A stretch of 64,000 nucleotides of DNA, taken from Streptosporangiaceae bacterium. GTDB taxonomy: Bacteria; Actinomycetota; Actinomycetes; Streptosporangiales; Streptosporangiaceae. Shown here piece by piece: positions 35,150 through 46,671 of this stretch. The stretch covers positions 25,864-89,863 of the forward strand of contig JAOPYK010000007.1 of the NCBI GenBank assembly GCA_025964695.1. The letters run 5' to 3'. The notes beneath the pieces were generated by a model. That model searched no databases. It worked only from the letters and a program-made list of their open reading frames with translations, and was not told the origin of the DNA. The translations under genes were made by a program, and so were the position numbers. The stretch's first letter is position 1; each line of letters opens with the position of its first letter.

Positions 35150-37330
35150 TCAGGCGATGAACTTCGAGTCGATGGTGTGCGGCGGATCCGGTTGCGGCAC
35201 GGACACCGGTGACGTGGTGGACCAGGCGTGCAGCCAGGACGTCGCGGTCTCGGCGTCCATGGGGCGGCCGAAATGCCAGCCCTGCGCCGCGTCGCAGCCC
35301 ATGTCGCGCAGGAACTGCGCAGTCCGGGCATCCTCGACTCCCTCGGCCACCGAGCGCAGCCCGAGGGTCCGCACCAGATCGATGATCGATCTCACGATCA
35401 CGACATCGTCCGAGGCCCTGCTCTCACCGGCGTGACCACGCCCGGCGGAGCTCGCGGTGAGCCGCTGGACGAACGAGGCGTCGATCTTGATCTCCTCGAC
35501 CGGCAGCCGCTTCAGCCTGACCAGGGAGGAGTAGCCGGTGCCGAAGTCGTCGAGGCTCAGCGGGATGCCGAGCTGGGCGAGCGCCTGCACGGTCTCCCCC
35601 GCGTAGGCGGGCTCGTTCATGAGGATCCGCTCGGTGATCTCCAGCTGGAGTGCCGCGGTGGGCAGCCGGTGCCGCGCCAGGCCCGCCGTGATCGTCTCGG
35701 CGAGACCGGCGTCCAGCAGGTCCCGGCCGGAGGCGTTGATCGCGACCTGCACGCACAACCCCGCCTCCCACCAGGCGGAGGCCTGGGCGAGGGCCAGGTC
35801 GACCACGTAGTGGGTGATGGCGCGCATGAGGTAGGTCTGCTCGACGATCGGCAGGAATTCGTCCGGGCCGACCAATCCGCGCTTGGGATGCCGCCAGCGC
35901 AGCAGCGCCTCCATCCCGACCAGCCGGCCGTCGGCCAGCCCGATCTTCGGCTGGAAGTACAGCTCCAGCTCCTCGCGGTCGATCGCGCGGCGCAGGTCCC
36001 CGAGCATGCCGAGCCGCGCCGGGGAGTTGCGGTCCTTGATCGGTGAGTAGATCTCGACGCCGGATCGGCTCTCCTTCGCGACGTACATCGCCACGTCGGC
36101 CCGTTGGAGCAGCAATTCGAAGTCCGGGGCGTGGTCGGGGTGCAGCGCGATGCCGACGCTGGCCTCGAGGTCGAACGACATGCCGTCCAGCCGTACGGGT
36201 TCGCTGAGCGCGGCGCGCAGCCGGGCGGCGACCTCGCGGGCCGCCTGCTCGTCCCGTACGGACGGCAGCAGCACCGCGAACTCGTCCCCGCCGAGCCGTG
36301 CGACCAGGTCGCCGGGGCGCACGCTGTGTGTGAGCCGATGCGCCACCAGCTGCAGCAACCGGTCGCCGGTGGGGTGGCCCAGCGTGTCGTTGACCTCCTT
36401 GAAACGGTCCAGGTCGAGCAGGAACAATCCGACCCGCCGGTCCGTGGGCACACCGGCCGGCCGGCCCCGGGCCGCGTGACCCCGGCCCGGCACCCCCCAG
36501 GTCCGCCGCGCCTCGGCCAGCGCCTCCTCGGTGCGGACGATCAGCAGCTTGCGGTTGGGCAGTCCGGTGAGCGCGTCGTGCAGGGCCTGGTGCTCACGCC
36601 GCACCGATCCCGAGGCGTTGAGGTACACGGCGACGAAGGGCAGCACGATCAGTGGCAGGAACGCCGCCGAGCGCGCCATCGCCACCACCACCAGCGGCGA
36701 CAGCCCGAGCAGGGCGAGATGCACGAGCAGCTGATAGCCGAAGTCCAGGCGCAGCGCCTTCCCGAGCGAGATGCGCTCGTGCAGTGCGATGGCCGCCGCG
36801 ACCATGGTGTCGTTCATGAGGAAGTACGTGGCGCCGGCGAGCGCGATGATGGGCAGATCGGTGCCGTGCGGGACCCACGGATGAGCCGCGGAACCCGTCT
36901 TGCCGAACGCGGCCAGGACCAGCGACGCCGCCCCCATGCTCACCATGAACTGGGCGGCGTTGAAGACGTTGCGGTGCGGAGCCCTGCGCCGCAGCACACC
37001 GCAGACCAGCACGGCCACCGTCTGGAGGGCGGCGGCGACCGGCAGCCCGCCGTACAGCAGCGCGGCGAACGCGAACGTCGTGGAAGCGGTCGCGCCGTTG
37101 TTCTCGTTCAACCCGGGGGTGATGATCGGCCGGAGTTCGCCCACCACGATGAGGCAGCCGAGCAGCCAGAACAGGGGGCTGCGGACGGTGGTCTGCACGT
37201 CGTCCATGGACAGCCCGGCGGCGGTCGCGCCGACCACGACCGCGCCGACGACCGTGACGCACACGATGTAGACCCACAGTGGGGACCCCCGGCGCGGCAG
37301 GGTGTCCCGGGTGTTGTTCGGGTCCTTCAT
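35150..37330 (-). CDS. Membrane GGDEF-EAL protein (second copy type)
   Basis: 726 residues. Seven or so membrane helices in the first 260 residues (SPLWVYIVCVTVVGAVVVGA; SPLFWLLGCLIVVGELRPII), a MASE-like sensor without PAS. The cyclase domain has intact RLGGDEFAVL and a 25-residue Gly/Arg-rich insert before GLFLLDLDRFKEVND. The phosphodiesterase domain has MEALLRWRHPKRGLVGPDEF, LEITERILMNE and LDDFGTGYSSL. Both active-site sets are complete. ATG 37330 (MKDPNNTRDTLPRRG) follows GAGG; the upstream extension is not conserved. It is the second c-di-GMP protein within 10 kb, on the other side of gatCAB. Confidence 0.93.
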   Translation of the reverse strand: MKDPNNTRDTLPRRGSPLWVYIVCVTVVGAVVVGATAAGLSMDDVQTTVRSPLFWLLGCLIVVGELRPIITPGLNENNGATASTTFAFAALLYGGLPVAAALQTVAVLVCGVLRRRAPHRNVFNAAQFMVSMGAASLVLAAFGKTGSAAHPWVPHGTDLPIIALAGATYFLMNDTMVAAAIALHERISLGKALRLDFGYQLLVHLALLGLSPLVVVAMARSAAFLPLIVLPFVAVYLNASGSVRREHQALHDALTGLPNRKLLIVRTEEALAEARRTWGVPGRGHAARGRPAGVPTDRRVGLFLLDLDRFKEVNDTLGHPTGDRLLQLVAHRLTHSVRPGDLVARLGGDEFAVLLPSVRDEQAAREVAARLRAALSEPVRLDGMSFDLEASVGIALHPDHAPDFELLLQRADVAMYVAKESRSGVEIYSPIKDRNSPARLGMLGDLRRAIDREELELYFQPKIGLADGRLVGMEALLRWRHPKRGLVGPDEFLPIVEQTYLMRAITHYVVDLALAQASAWWEAGLCVQVAINASGRDLLDAGLAETITAGLARHRLPTAALQLEITERILMNEPAYAGETVQALAQLGIPLSLDDFGTGYSSLVRLKRLPVEEIKIDASFVQRLTASSAGRGHAGESRASDDVVIVRSIIDLVRTLGLRSVAEGVEDARTAQFLRDMGCDAAQGWHFGRPMDAETATSWLHAWSTTSPVSVPQPDPPHTIDSKFIA

Positions 37331-37475
37331 CACCATCCTCGTAGGATCCGGAGGCCATCGCACCGGGGGTTCCAGGTTCGAGGTGCTGAAGGGAGAGTAC
37401 GACCTTCGCACAACTTCGCGAAACCGATTGCGCACGTTCTGTTACTTTTCAAGCAAATCGACACGCACCCCCTCA

Positions 37476-37516
37476 GTAGTCGAATGATACCGCTTGGTAA
37501 CTTTAACCTGGTTACC
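37476..37516 (-). promoter_or_regulatory. Putative regulator site upstream of the second GGDEF-EAL gene, shared motif copy 2
   Basis: Contains GTAGTCGAA followed at the same spacing by AT, CG and TGGT as at 12846-12873, then the inverted repeat GGTAAC (37496-37501) and GTTACC (37511-37516). It lies about 150 bases upstream of the start codon and just after ligA, so the inverted repeat could also be part of the ligA terminator. Confidence 0.35.
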
Positions 37517-37536
37517 CGTGCAACGACCACCCCGTG

Positions 37537-39858
<2,322 letters not shown>

Positions 39859-40866
39859 TCAGTCCGCCGCCTCGTACAGCATGCGGGCGGCCTCCCGGCA
39901 GCGGGCCAGCGCGGCCCTGGCGTGGCGGGGCGACGCGCCGGCGAGCCCGCACGACGGGGTGAGGACGACCTGCTCGGGCAGCCGCTCCGGCCGGAAGCCC
40001 AGCCGGTTCCACAGCTCGCGTACGGGGCGCAGGGTCTCCCCCAGCGAGGGCAGCTCGGCGTCGGTGCCCGGCACGACGCCCAGCAGCAGCCCGATCCCGT
40101 CCTCGATGGCCTCGCCGATCACCTCGTCGTTCCGCGTCGGGATCAGGGCGGCGTCCACCGAGATCGCCCTGGCGCCGGCGGCGCGGATCAGTCCGTACGG
40201 CACGGCGCGCGCGCAGCAGTGCACCAGGGCATAGGCGTCGGTGGCGGCCAGTACCCGGCGCAGGCCGTCCTCGGCGTCCTGCGGTGCCACCGCGCGCAGC
40301 CGGCTGAAGCCGCTGGCCGTCGGGATGTCGCCCGCCAGGACTCCGGGCAGCGCCGGCTCGTCCAGCTGCAGCAGGACATCGGCTCCGGGCACCCGCCGCC
40401 GTATGTCCGCGACATGGCCCCGCACCCCCTCGGCCAGGGAGTCGATCAGGTCCCGGACGGCGCCGGGATCGGCGAGCGTACGGTTGCCGTTCCTCAGCTC
40501 GATGGAGCCCGCCAAGGTCCACGGACCGCAGATCTGGATCTTGAGGGGGCCCTGGTAGGAGCCCGCCAGTTCCTCCAGGACGTCGAGGTCGCGGGCGAGA
40601 TGGTCGTACCCCCGCCGCATGTCCCGGCCGGGGTGATCGGCGAACCGCCAGCCGGAAGGCTGCAGGTCCACGGCCAGATCGACGAGCAGGCAGGCCGTCC
40701 GCCCGGCCAGGTCGGCCCCGGGCCCCCGGGCGGGCAACTCCGGCAGATAAGGCAGTTCGGGCACCTCGCCGAGCACGACCCGCAGGGTCTCCGCGGGATC
40801 CTTGCCGGGATGGGAACCGATGCCGGTGGCGGTGGCGACGGACCAGGGAAAACTCTCAGGACTCAT
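39859..40866 (-). CDS. MetE C-terminal-like (cobalamin-independent methionine synthase fold) protein
   Basis: 335 residues, only the zinc-containing catalytic half of MetE. Candidate zinc ligands are visible in LVHCCARAVPYGL and LTPSCGLAGASP; the substrate loop GIGSHPGKDP and LDEPALPGVL are also present. The glutamate ligand position reads SVDAAL, so one ligand may differ. Without the N-terminal half it probably uses a methyl donor other than folate, as proposed for archaeal core MetE proteins. Start ATG 40866 (MSPESFPWSVATATGIG); a long upstream extension is antisense to the lipoprotein gene. Its start lies only 37 bases from the diverging lipoprotein gene. Confidence 0.82.
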   Translation of the reverse strand: MSPESFPWSVATATGIGSHPGKDPAETLRVVLGEVPELPYLPELPARGPGADLAGRTACLLVDLAVDLQPSGWRFADHPGRDMRRGYDHLARDLDVLEELAGSYQGPLKIQICGPWTLAGSIELRNGNRTLADPGAVRDLIDSLAEGVRGHVADIRRRVPGADVLLQLDEPALPGVLAGDIPTASGFSRLRAVAPQDAEDGLRRVLAATDAYALVHCCARAVPYGLIRAAGARAISVDAALIPTRNDEVIGEAIEDGIGLLLGVVPGTDAELPSLGETLRPVRELWNRLGFRPERLPEQVVLTPSCGLAGASPRHARAALARCREAARMLYEAAD

Positions 40867-40903
40867 GGGATCTGACACGCCTCGCACTCTAAGGTGTACC
40901 GCT

Positions 40904-41452
40904 ATGATCCCCCGCCTTCGCAGGTCATGCCTGGTGCTCGGGTCACTGGCACTCATCGTGGCGCTCCCCGCCTGCTCGGCCAGGCGCACGGCGGCGTCGG
41001 CCCACCCGGTCACCGTGCCCAGACCGGACCTGTGCACCGTGCTGGACCACAAGGCCGTCAGGGCCGCCCTGCTCGGGAAGGTGGGCGGCTGCACGCACGA
41101 AGCGGGCGCGGACTACTACGCCGTCCAGTTCACCGGCGACGCCGTGGTGGGGCACCAAAGGACGCCGGCCAGCCTGACCGTGGCCTACACGGCGCGCTAC
41201 GACCCCAAAACCGGCCTTGACCGCTGGGCACCCTTCGAGGAGCCAGCGGCCGGCCGGGTCCGGATGATCGGGATCGGTGACGTGGCGGTCTTCGCGGCCA
41301 AGGCCGCGCCCGGCCCCCAGTTGCTGGCGGTCAGGAAGGACCTGATCCTCACCGTCGCCTTGGAGACGGGAGCGGTCACCGTCCCGCAGGACCGGCTGCC
41401 CGACCACCTGCTGGAGGTCGCCCGCGGCGCCCTCGACGCGCTCCCCCGTTAG
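40904..41452 (+). CDS. Putative lipoprotein, unknown function
   Basis: 182 residues. The N-terminus MIPRLRRSCLVLGSLALIVA continues LPACS, a classic lipobox (Leu-Pro-Ala-Cys) with cleavage before the cysteine near residue 24. The mature part contains VPRPDLCTVLDHKAVRAALL and a second cysteine pair (LCTVLD, GGCTHEAG), a DUF3558-like pattern of exported actinomycete lipoproteins; that link is tentative. It diverges from the MetE-like gene, sharing a 37-base region. No partner genes suggest a role. Confidence 0.72.
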   Translation: MIPRLRRSCLVLGSLALIVALPACSARRTAASAHPVTVPRPDLCTVLDHKAVRAALLGKVGGCTHEAGADYYAVQFTGDAVVGHQRTPASLTVAYTARYDPKTGLDRWAPFEEPAAGRVRMIGIGDVAVFAAKAAPGPQLLAVRKDLILTVALETGAVTVPQDRLPDHLLEVARGALDALPR

Positions 41453-41539
41453 CCGATCAGCGCGCGCAAGCCGATCAGCCCGTGCAGGCCCTTCATCCCG
41501 CGCGGGCCGATCTGCCCTCGCCCGCCGTTCAGCCTGGCG

Positions 41540-42373
41540 TCAAGAGATCAGCGGGATCATCTCGTCCAGCAGCTTCAGGGTCGCGGGCTCCGGCTCGGTC
41601 GGCAGGGCGAACAGAATCTCGTCCACCCCGATTTCGGCCAGCCGGGCGACCACGTCGGGCCTGGGCGGCGCCATGTAGACCAGCACCGGAATGTGCTCCC
41701 GGCCCTGCTCCGCGCCCCGCCGCCGCAGTTCAGCGATCTGGGCGCCGAGCTCCTGCACGTCACGCGGGTAAATTGGCATCCAGCCGTCGCCGTAGTCCAG
41801 GACGCGGTCCAGCGCGGCCGGGGCGGCGCCGCCGATCAGGATCGGCGGGTGCGGCCGCTGGACCGGCTTGGGCCAGGAGTACATCGGGCCGAAGTCGACG
41901 AACTCCCCGTGGAACTCCGCCTCGTCCTTGGTCCAGATCTCCTTCATCGCCAGGATCCGCTCACGCAGCAGCTTCGTCCGGGTCCTGGGGTCGGTGCCGT
42001 GGTCGCGCATCTCCTCGCGGTTCCAGCCGGCACCCACCCCGAGAGCCACCCGGCCGCCCGACACCAGGTCGAGGCTGGCGACCTCCTTCGCGAGCACGAT
42101 CGGATCACGCTGGATCACCAGGGCGATGCCCGTGCCGAGCGTCAGCCGCTCGGTCACCGCGGCGACGACCCCCAGCGTGATGAAGGGGTCGAGCGTCCGG
42201 TAGTAGATCCGCGGCAGCTCACCGCCGCCCGGGTAGGGGGTCTCCCTGCTGACCGGGATATGCGTGTGCTCGGCCAGGAACAGCGACTGTAGGCCGCGCT
42301 CCTCGAGCGCTCGTCCGAGCGGGGCCGGGGCGATTCCCTCGTCTGTCACGAACGTCGCGACGCCGTATCTCAT
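41540..42373 (-). CDS. LLM-class F420-dependent oxidoreductase
   Basis: 277-residue luciferase-like TIM-barrel flavin enzyme. Blocks seen: GLQSLFLAEHTHIPVSRETP, RLTLGTGIALVIQRDPIVLA, GGRVALGVGAGWNREEMRDH and the F420-subgroup segment HPPILIGGAAPAALDRVLDY GDGWMP. The group usually uses reduced F420, consistent with an actinobacterium. Substrate unknown. It lies downstream of mnmA in the same direction, 89 bases apart, and converges with the lipoprotein gene. Confidence 0.9.
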   Translation of the reverse strand: MRYGVATFVTDEGIAPAPLGRALEERGLQSLFLAEHTHIPVSRETPYPGGGELPRIYYRTLDPFITLGVVAAVTERLTLGTGIALVIQRDPIVLAKEVASLDLVSGGRVALGVGAGWNREEMRDHGTDPRTRTKLLRERILAMKEIWTKDEAEFHGEFVDFGPMYSWPKPVQRPHPPILIGGAAPAALDRVLDYGDGWMPIYPRDVQELGAQIAELRRRGAEQGREHIPVLVYMAPPRPDVVARLAEIGVDEILFALPTEPEPATLKLLDEMIPLIS

Positions 42374-42462
42374 GAGGTGCTCCCATCATCGACCCCTCAA
42401 GTATTTCAGGGGGCCGTGATGGACCATCGCTGGACCCGAACGGACTCAGGACGATCGGCGGA

Positions 42463-43542
42463 TCAGGCGGGCACCCGATCGGCCACGGCGATGGTCGCCG
42501 AGCCCAGCACGATGTCGCCGTCGTAGAGCACGGCGGCCTGTCCCCTGGCCACGCCCTGTGCGGGCCGGTGCAGCCGGATCCGCAGCGTCTCACCGTCCGG
42601 CTCGGCCGTGCAGTCGTGCACCTCGCCGTGGGCCCGCAACTGCACCTGGCAGTCGAAGGAACCCGAGGGCCGGTCGCCGCCGAGCCAGACCGGCCGCTCC
42701 CCGACGATCTGCGCCACGTCGAGCGCCTCCCGGGGGCCTACCGTGACCGTGTTGTTCACCGGCGAGATGTCCAGCACGTAGCGAGGCCTGCCGTCGGCGG
42801 CCGGATGCCCGATCCGCAGACCCTTACGCTGCCCGATCGTGTAGGCATAGGCGCCATCGTGCTCACCGACGATCTCGCCGTCGTTGTCGAGGATCTTCCC
42901 GGGCGCGGCGCCCAGGCGGCCGGCCAGAAAACCGCGGGTATCGCCGTCAGAGATGAAGCAGACGTCATGGCTGTCGGGCTTGTCGGCCACCTGCAGGCCA
43001 CGCCGCTCCGCCTCCCGGCGGATCTCCGTCTTGGCGGTGTCCCCGAGCGGGAACATCGCGTGCGCCAGCTGCTCCCGGGTGCACACCGCGAGGACGTACG
43101 ACTGGTCCTTGCCGAAGTCGGCCCCGCGGCGCAGTACACCGTCCTCGAGCCGTGCGTAGTGGCCGGTGCAGACGGCGTCGAAGCCCAGCGCCAGGGCCCT
43201 GTCCAGCAGCGCCTGGAACTTGATCTTCTCGTTGCAGCGCAGACACGGGTTCGGGGTGCGCCCGGCGGCGTACTCCTGCACGAAGTCCTGGACGACGTCC
43301 CGGTCGAACCGCTCGGCCAGATCCCAGACGTAGAAGGGGATGCCGATGACGTCCGCCGCCCGGCGGGCGTCCCGAGAATCTTCGAGCGTGCAGCAGCCGC
43401 GAGCGCCCGAGCGATAGGACTGGGGATTGCTGGACAGGGCCATATGGACGCCGGTGACGTCGTGACCGGCCTCGACGGCCCGGGCCGCGGCCACGGCGGA
43501 GTCGACACCGCCCGACATGGCGGCGAGTACGCGCAGAGTCAT
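42463..43542 (-). CDS. mnmA: tRNA-specific 2-thiouridylase
   Basis: Thiolates U34 of tRNA-Lys, -Glu and -Gln. 359 residues: PP-loop [20 protein letters not shown], the catalytic cysteine in [20 protein letters not shown] and the second active cysteine in [20 protein letters not shown], which forms the persulfide. The cysteine desulfurase at 44769-45929 is the probable sulfur donor, separated by one opposite-strand gene. The tRNA-Glu and tRNA-Gln genes in this window have CUC and CUG anticodons, so U34 targets lie elsewhere. Confidence 0.96.
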   Translation of the reverse strand: MTLRVLAAMSGGVDSAVAAARAVEAGHDVTGVHMALSSNPQSYRSGARGCCTLEDSRDARRAADVIGIPFYVWDLAERFDRDVVQDFVQEYAAGRTPNPCLRCNEKIKFQALLDRALALGFDAVCTGHYARLEDGVLRRGADFGKDQSYVLAVCTREQLAHAMFPLGDTAKTEIRREAERRGLQVADKPDSHDVCFISDGDTRGFLAGRLGAAPGKILDNDGEIVGEHDGAYAYTIGQRKGLRIGHPAADGRPRYVLDISPVNNTVTVGPREALDVAQIVGERPVWLGGDRPSGSFDCQVQLRAHGEVHDCTAEPDGETLRIRLHRPAQGVARGQAAVLYDGDIVLGSATIAVADRVPA

Positions 43543-43658
43543 AACCCCCTAAGGCTACGCGGCCGCGACACTCGTTTTCGAACGACGGCCCCCGGCTCAG
43601 CACGACATCACATTGCATCTCGGAACGGAACGTCGGTGTTGCCTGGAAAGATAGGAGG

Positions 43659-44702
43659 ATGGGAATCTTCCGCCGCCCTCGCGACATGCCGTCCCCGCCG
43701 TCCCCGGCGATCGCCGAGTTCTGGGCCTGGTGGGGCCAGGCACAGCCACGGATCGAGGCCGCCCTCGCCAGCGGCGGCCAGCAGGAGTTCGCCACCGAGC
43801 TGGTCGAGGAGCTCTCCCTGCGGGTCCACAAGATCAACGCCGGGCTGCAATGGGAGATCGGCACCGGCCGGAACGACACGCCGACCCTGACCCTGACCGG
43901 CGGCGGTGGCGCGGAGCTGCGCGGCCTCGCGGAGCGCTGGCTGCGGACTGCTCCAACCGGCACCGGCTGGGAGTTCCGTGCCGCCCGGCAGGCCGACCCC
44001 GAGATGCTCGGCCAGAAGCTCCAGCTCGCCGACCACGAGTTCGACCTCGGCTATGTGCGCCTGGGCATGCGGGCGGACGCCGGGCGCGCCCGCATTCACA
44101 TCACGGTGTTCCACCCGGACTTCCTGTTCGTGCCGGAGGAGGCGCAGCTCCAGGTCGCCTACCACGTTCTGGACTGGGCGCTGGGCGAGGACGACGTGGC
44201 GCGCTGGGTCGGCGAAGTCACGATCGCGACCGATCAGCCCGCGGACGCGCTGCCGCCCGGCATGCTCTCGGCCGTCGTCGAGCAGATCTCCGAACCGTTC
44301 CGCGAGCCCGCCTGGCTGAGCGGCGAGGGCCGCACTCCCCGTGGCCACCCCGCCAGGCTGGGGGTGCGTTTCCCGCTGCACCGCCAGGACTACCCGTTGT
44401 GCGACCTGCACGTGGAGGTCTCGGTGCCGTACGCCCACAGCAATCCGGACCGGCTGCCGGTCGAGCCGTCGGCGTCGGCCCTGCGGAAGTTCGAGAAGCG
44501 CCTCAGCGCGCTCGGTGACCGTGCGGTCCTGGCGGTACGCCAGACCGGCGACGGCCTCCAGGTCTTCCATCTCTACGCCGACCCCGACTCCGGGGTGGTC
44601 GCGGAGCTGGACCAGCTCACGGCCGGGTGGTCCGAGGGACGCGCGAAGGTGGCCTCGGTTCCCGATCCCGGCTGGCGGGCGCTGGCGCCGTACCAGCCGT
44701 AG
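43659..44702 (+). CDS. Conserved hypothetical protein, 347 residues
   Basis: Not recognised. Starts MGIFRRPRDMPSPPSPAIAE; AGGAGG directly abuts this ATG, so the true site may be GGAAAG further upstream or the start may be the ATG at 43686. The first 100 residues include FWAWWGQAQPRIEAALASGG; a mixed alpha/beta region follows (YVRLGMRADAGRARIHITVF; AYHVLDWALGEDDVARWVGE). No signal peptide, membrane helix or cysteine. Codon bias is strong, so it is a real gene. Placed between mnmA and the desulfurase on the opposite strand; it diverges from mnmA and converges on the desulfurase. Confidence 0.75.
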   Translation: MGIFRRPRDMPSPPSPAIAEFWAWWGQAQPRIEAALASGGQQEFATELVEELSLRVHKINAGLQWEIGTGRNDTPTLTLTGGGGAELRGLAERWLRTAPTGTGWEFRAARQADPEMLGQKLQLADHEFDLGYVRLGMRADAGRARIHITVFHPDFLFVPEEAQLQVAYHVLDWALGEDDVARWVGEVTIATDQPADALPPGMLSAVVEQISEPFREPAWLSGEGRTPRGHPARLGVRFPLHRQDYPLCDLHVEVSVPYAHSNPDRLPVEPSASALRKFEKRLSALGDRAVLAVRQTGDGLQVFHLYADPDSGVVAELDQLTAGWSEGRAKVASVPDPGWRALAPYQP

Positions 44703-44711
44703 CCGTCCGGG

Positions 44712-44768
44712 CTAGGCGGCGAGGGGGAGGTGGAGGACGAAGCGGGCGCCGGTGGGGTGAAACACGCC
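44712..44768 (-). pseudogene. Remnant resembling a histidine kinase C-terminus, fused in frame after the desulfurase stop
   Basis: Directly after the desulfurase TAG, in the same frame, the sequence reads GVFHPTGARFVLHLPLAA then TAG. GARFVLxLPLA is the usual end of a sensor histidine kinase ATPase domain. No other kinase motif is present. Either a trace of a lost gene or a chance match in a readthrough tail. Confidence 0.4.
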
Positions 44769-45929
44769 CTACGTCAGGCCGGCGCGCCGGGCGCGCTCCA
44801 CCACCGGGCCGATGGCCTGGGACACCGCCTCCACGTCGGCTGCCGTGGAGGTGTGGCCCAACGTGAACCGGAGAGAGCCACGGGCCCGGGCGGCGTCCGC
44901 GCCCATGGCGAGCAGCACGTGGCTGGGCTGCGAGACCCCGGCCGAGCAGGCCGACCCGGTGGAGCAGGCGATCCCGCGGGCGTCCAGCAGCATGAGCAGC
45001 GCGTCGCCCTCGCAGCCGGGGAACGAGAAGTGCGCGTTGCCCGGCAGCCGGTGGACGGGGTCGCCGTTGAGGATCGCGTCCGGCACGGCCGCCCGGACGC
45101 GGCCGATCAGGTCGTCGCGCAGCACGGCGAGTTCGCGGACGTGGGCGGCGCGGCCGTCGCCCGCCATCACGTGCACCGCCGCCGCCAGCCCGGCGATCGC
45201 GGGGGCGTCGAGCGTGCCGGACCGCACGTCTCGCTCCTGGCCACCGCCGTGCAGCACAGGGACGGGGGTGAGGCCCTTGGTGAGCAGAAGCGCGGCCACC
45301 CCCATCGGCCCGCCGATCTTGTGGCCGGTAATGGACAGCGCGTCCGCTCCGGAGGCAGCGAAGTCCACCTCGAGGGCGCCGGCCGCCTGGACCGCGTCGG
45401 TGTGGAAGGGAATGCCGTGCTCGTGGGCGACGGCGGCCAGCTCGGCGACCGGCTGCACCGTACCCATCTCGTTGTTGGCCCACATCACTGTGATCAGCGC
45501 CACATCGTCCCCGACCAGGTCACGGAGGGTCTCCGGATGCACCCGGCCGAGCTCGTCCACCGGGATCCAGTCGACCTGCGCGCCCTCGTGGTCGGCCAGC
45601 CACTGCACCGCGTCCATCACCGCGTGGTGCTCGATGGCGCTGGCCAGCACCCGGGTCCGTCGCGGGTCGGCCGCCCGGCGGGCCCAGAAGATGCCCTTGA
45701 CCGCGAGATTGTCTGCCTCGGTGCCGCTTCCGGTGAAGACGACTTCGCTGGGTCTGGCGTTGAAGGCCTCGGCGATGATCTCCCGAGACTCTTCGACCAC
45801 CCGCCGGGCACGACGGCCCGGCGCGTGCAGTGAGGACGCGTTGCCGACCTTGCCGAGCTCGGCCGTCATGGCCTCAATGGCCTCGGGCAGCATCGGGGTG
45901 GTCGCCGCGTGGTCGAGATAGGTCACCAT
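44769..45929 (-). CDS. Cysteine desulfurase (IscS/NifS type)
   Basis: PLP enzyme that takes sulfur from cysteine as a persulfide. About 386 residues: [54 protein letters not shown], the PLP lysine in [18 protein letters not shown] and the active cysteine in [20 protein letters not shown]. The short cysteine loop places it with group I (IscS/NifS). ATG 45929 ([11 protein letters not shown]) is preferred over 45938. With mnmA nearby and no isc scaffold genes, tRNA thiolation is its likely main role. The plus-strand TetR promoter lies just upstream. Confidence 0.95.
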   Translation of the reverse strand: MVTYLDHAATTPMLPEAIEAMTAELGKVGNASSLHAPGRRARRVVEESREIIAEAFNARPSEVVFTGSGTEADNLAVKGIFWARRAADPRRTRVLASAIEHHAVMDAVQWLADHEGAQVDWIPVDELGRVHPETLRDLVGDDVALITVMWANNEMGTVQPVAELAAVAHEHGIPFHTDAVQAAGALEVDFAASGADALSITGHKIGGPMGVAALLLTKGLTPVPVLHGGGQERDVRSGTLDAPAIAGLAAAVHVMAGDGRAAHVRELAVLRDDLIGRVRAAVPDAILNGDPVHRLPGNAHFSFPGCEGDALLMLLDARGIACSTGSACSAGVSQPSHVLLAMGADAARARGSLRFTLGHTSTAADVEAVSQAIGPVVERARRAGLT

Positions 45930-45974
45930 GGCGCCCACAGCTTATCCAGGCGCCGCCGTCTGCGCTTGTCCGGC

Positions 45975-46004
45975 TTGATCAGTGTACCGTCCGGACGGTA
46001 TAGT
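45975..46004 (+). promoter_or_regulatory. Promoter and 16-bp palindromic operator of the TetR-MFS operon
   Basis: TTGATC (45975-45980) as -35 and TATAGT (45999-46004) as -10 with 18-base spacing. The perfect palindrome TACCGTCCGGACGGTA (45985-46000) fills the spacer and touches the -10. The -10 ends 9 bases before the ATG, so the transcript is probably leaderless. Confidence 0.8.
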
Positions 46005-46013
46005 ATGGGAATC

Positions 46014-46541
46014 ATGAAACGCGAAGCCCTTCTCGACGCCGCGGAGTGTGTGCTCTTCGAGCACGGCACCCAGGCCCTGACCCTCGCCGCGGTGGCGGAG
46101 CGGGCCGGCGTCAGCAAGGGCGGGCTCCTCTACCACTTTCCCACCAAAGAAGCACTGATCAAGGGTCTGGTCGACCGGGTCATCGAGGAGTTCGACTCGC
46201 TGGTCGCCTCCTATGACGACGGTACCCCCGGGTCCTACAGCCGAGCCTACGTCGAGGCCACGTTCGCGATCATGACCGACACAGAGGCCTCGCGTACCCG
46301 GCGCCGCTGGACGGTGATCACTGCCGCCGCGGCCGATCCCGCGCTGATAGCGCCGCTGCGCGAGGCCATGGCCCGCTGGCACCGGCGCGATCCGGGCGAA
46401 GCGGTGGACCCGGTCTCCGGGATGGTCGTACGGCTCGCCGCGGAAGGCCTGTGGGAAGTGGCCGTCCACGATCCGGAACTCTACGACGCCGAGCAGTACG
46501 CCGCGCTCCGACGACGGATGCTCGACTTGCTGAAGTCGTAA
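46014..46541 (+). CDS. TetR-family repressor
   Basis: 175 residues. Helix-turn-helix MKREALLDAAECVLFEHGTQ then LTLAAVAERAGVSKGGLLYH FPTKEALI; the remaining helices form a ligand pocket of the TetR_C group. ATG 46014 is favoured because the predicted transcript starts within a few bases of it, which rules out ATG 46005. It almost certainly binds the palindrome at 45985-46000 and represses itself and the MFS gene downstream. Signal unknown. Confidence 0.92.
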   Translation: MKREALLDAAECVLFEHGTQALTLAAVAERAGVSKGGLLYHFPTKEALIKGLVDRVIEEFDSLVASYDDGTPGSYSRAYVEATFAIMTDTEASRTRRRWTVITAAAADPALIAPLREAMARWHRRDPGEAVDPVSGMVVRLAAEGLWEVAVHDPELYDAEQYAALRRRMLDLLKS

Positions 46542-46671
46542 CGCCACGGCCTCCGGCTTCGCCGCCAGCCCGTCCCACGGGGAACATCCGCGCCCTTTCT
46601 GCTCTTCTATCTCCTCTGTGGCCACTCGTCACCACCCCCGAACTCACCATGACTCCGGAAGGAGCCGCGCA

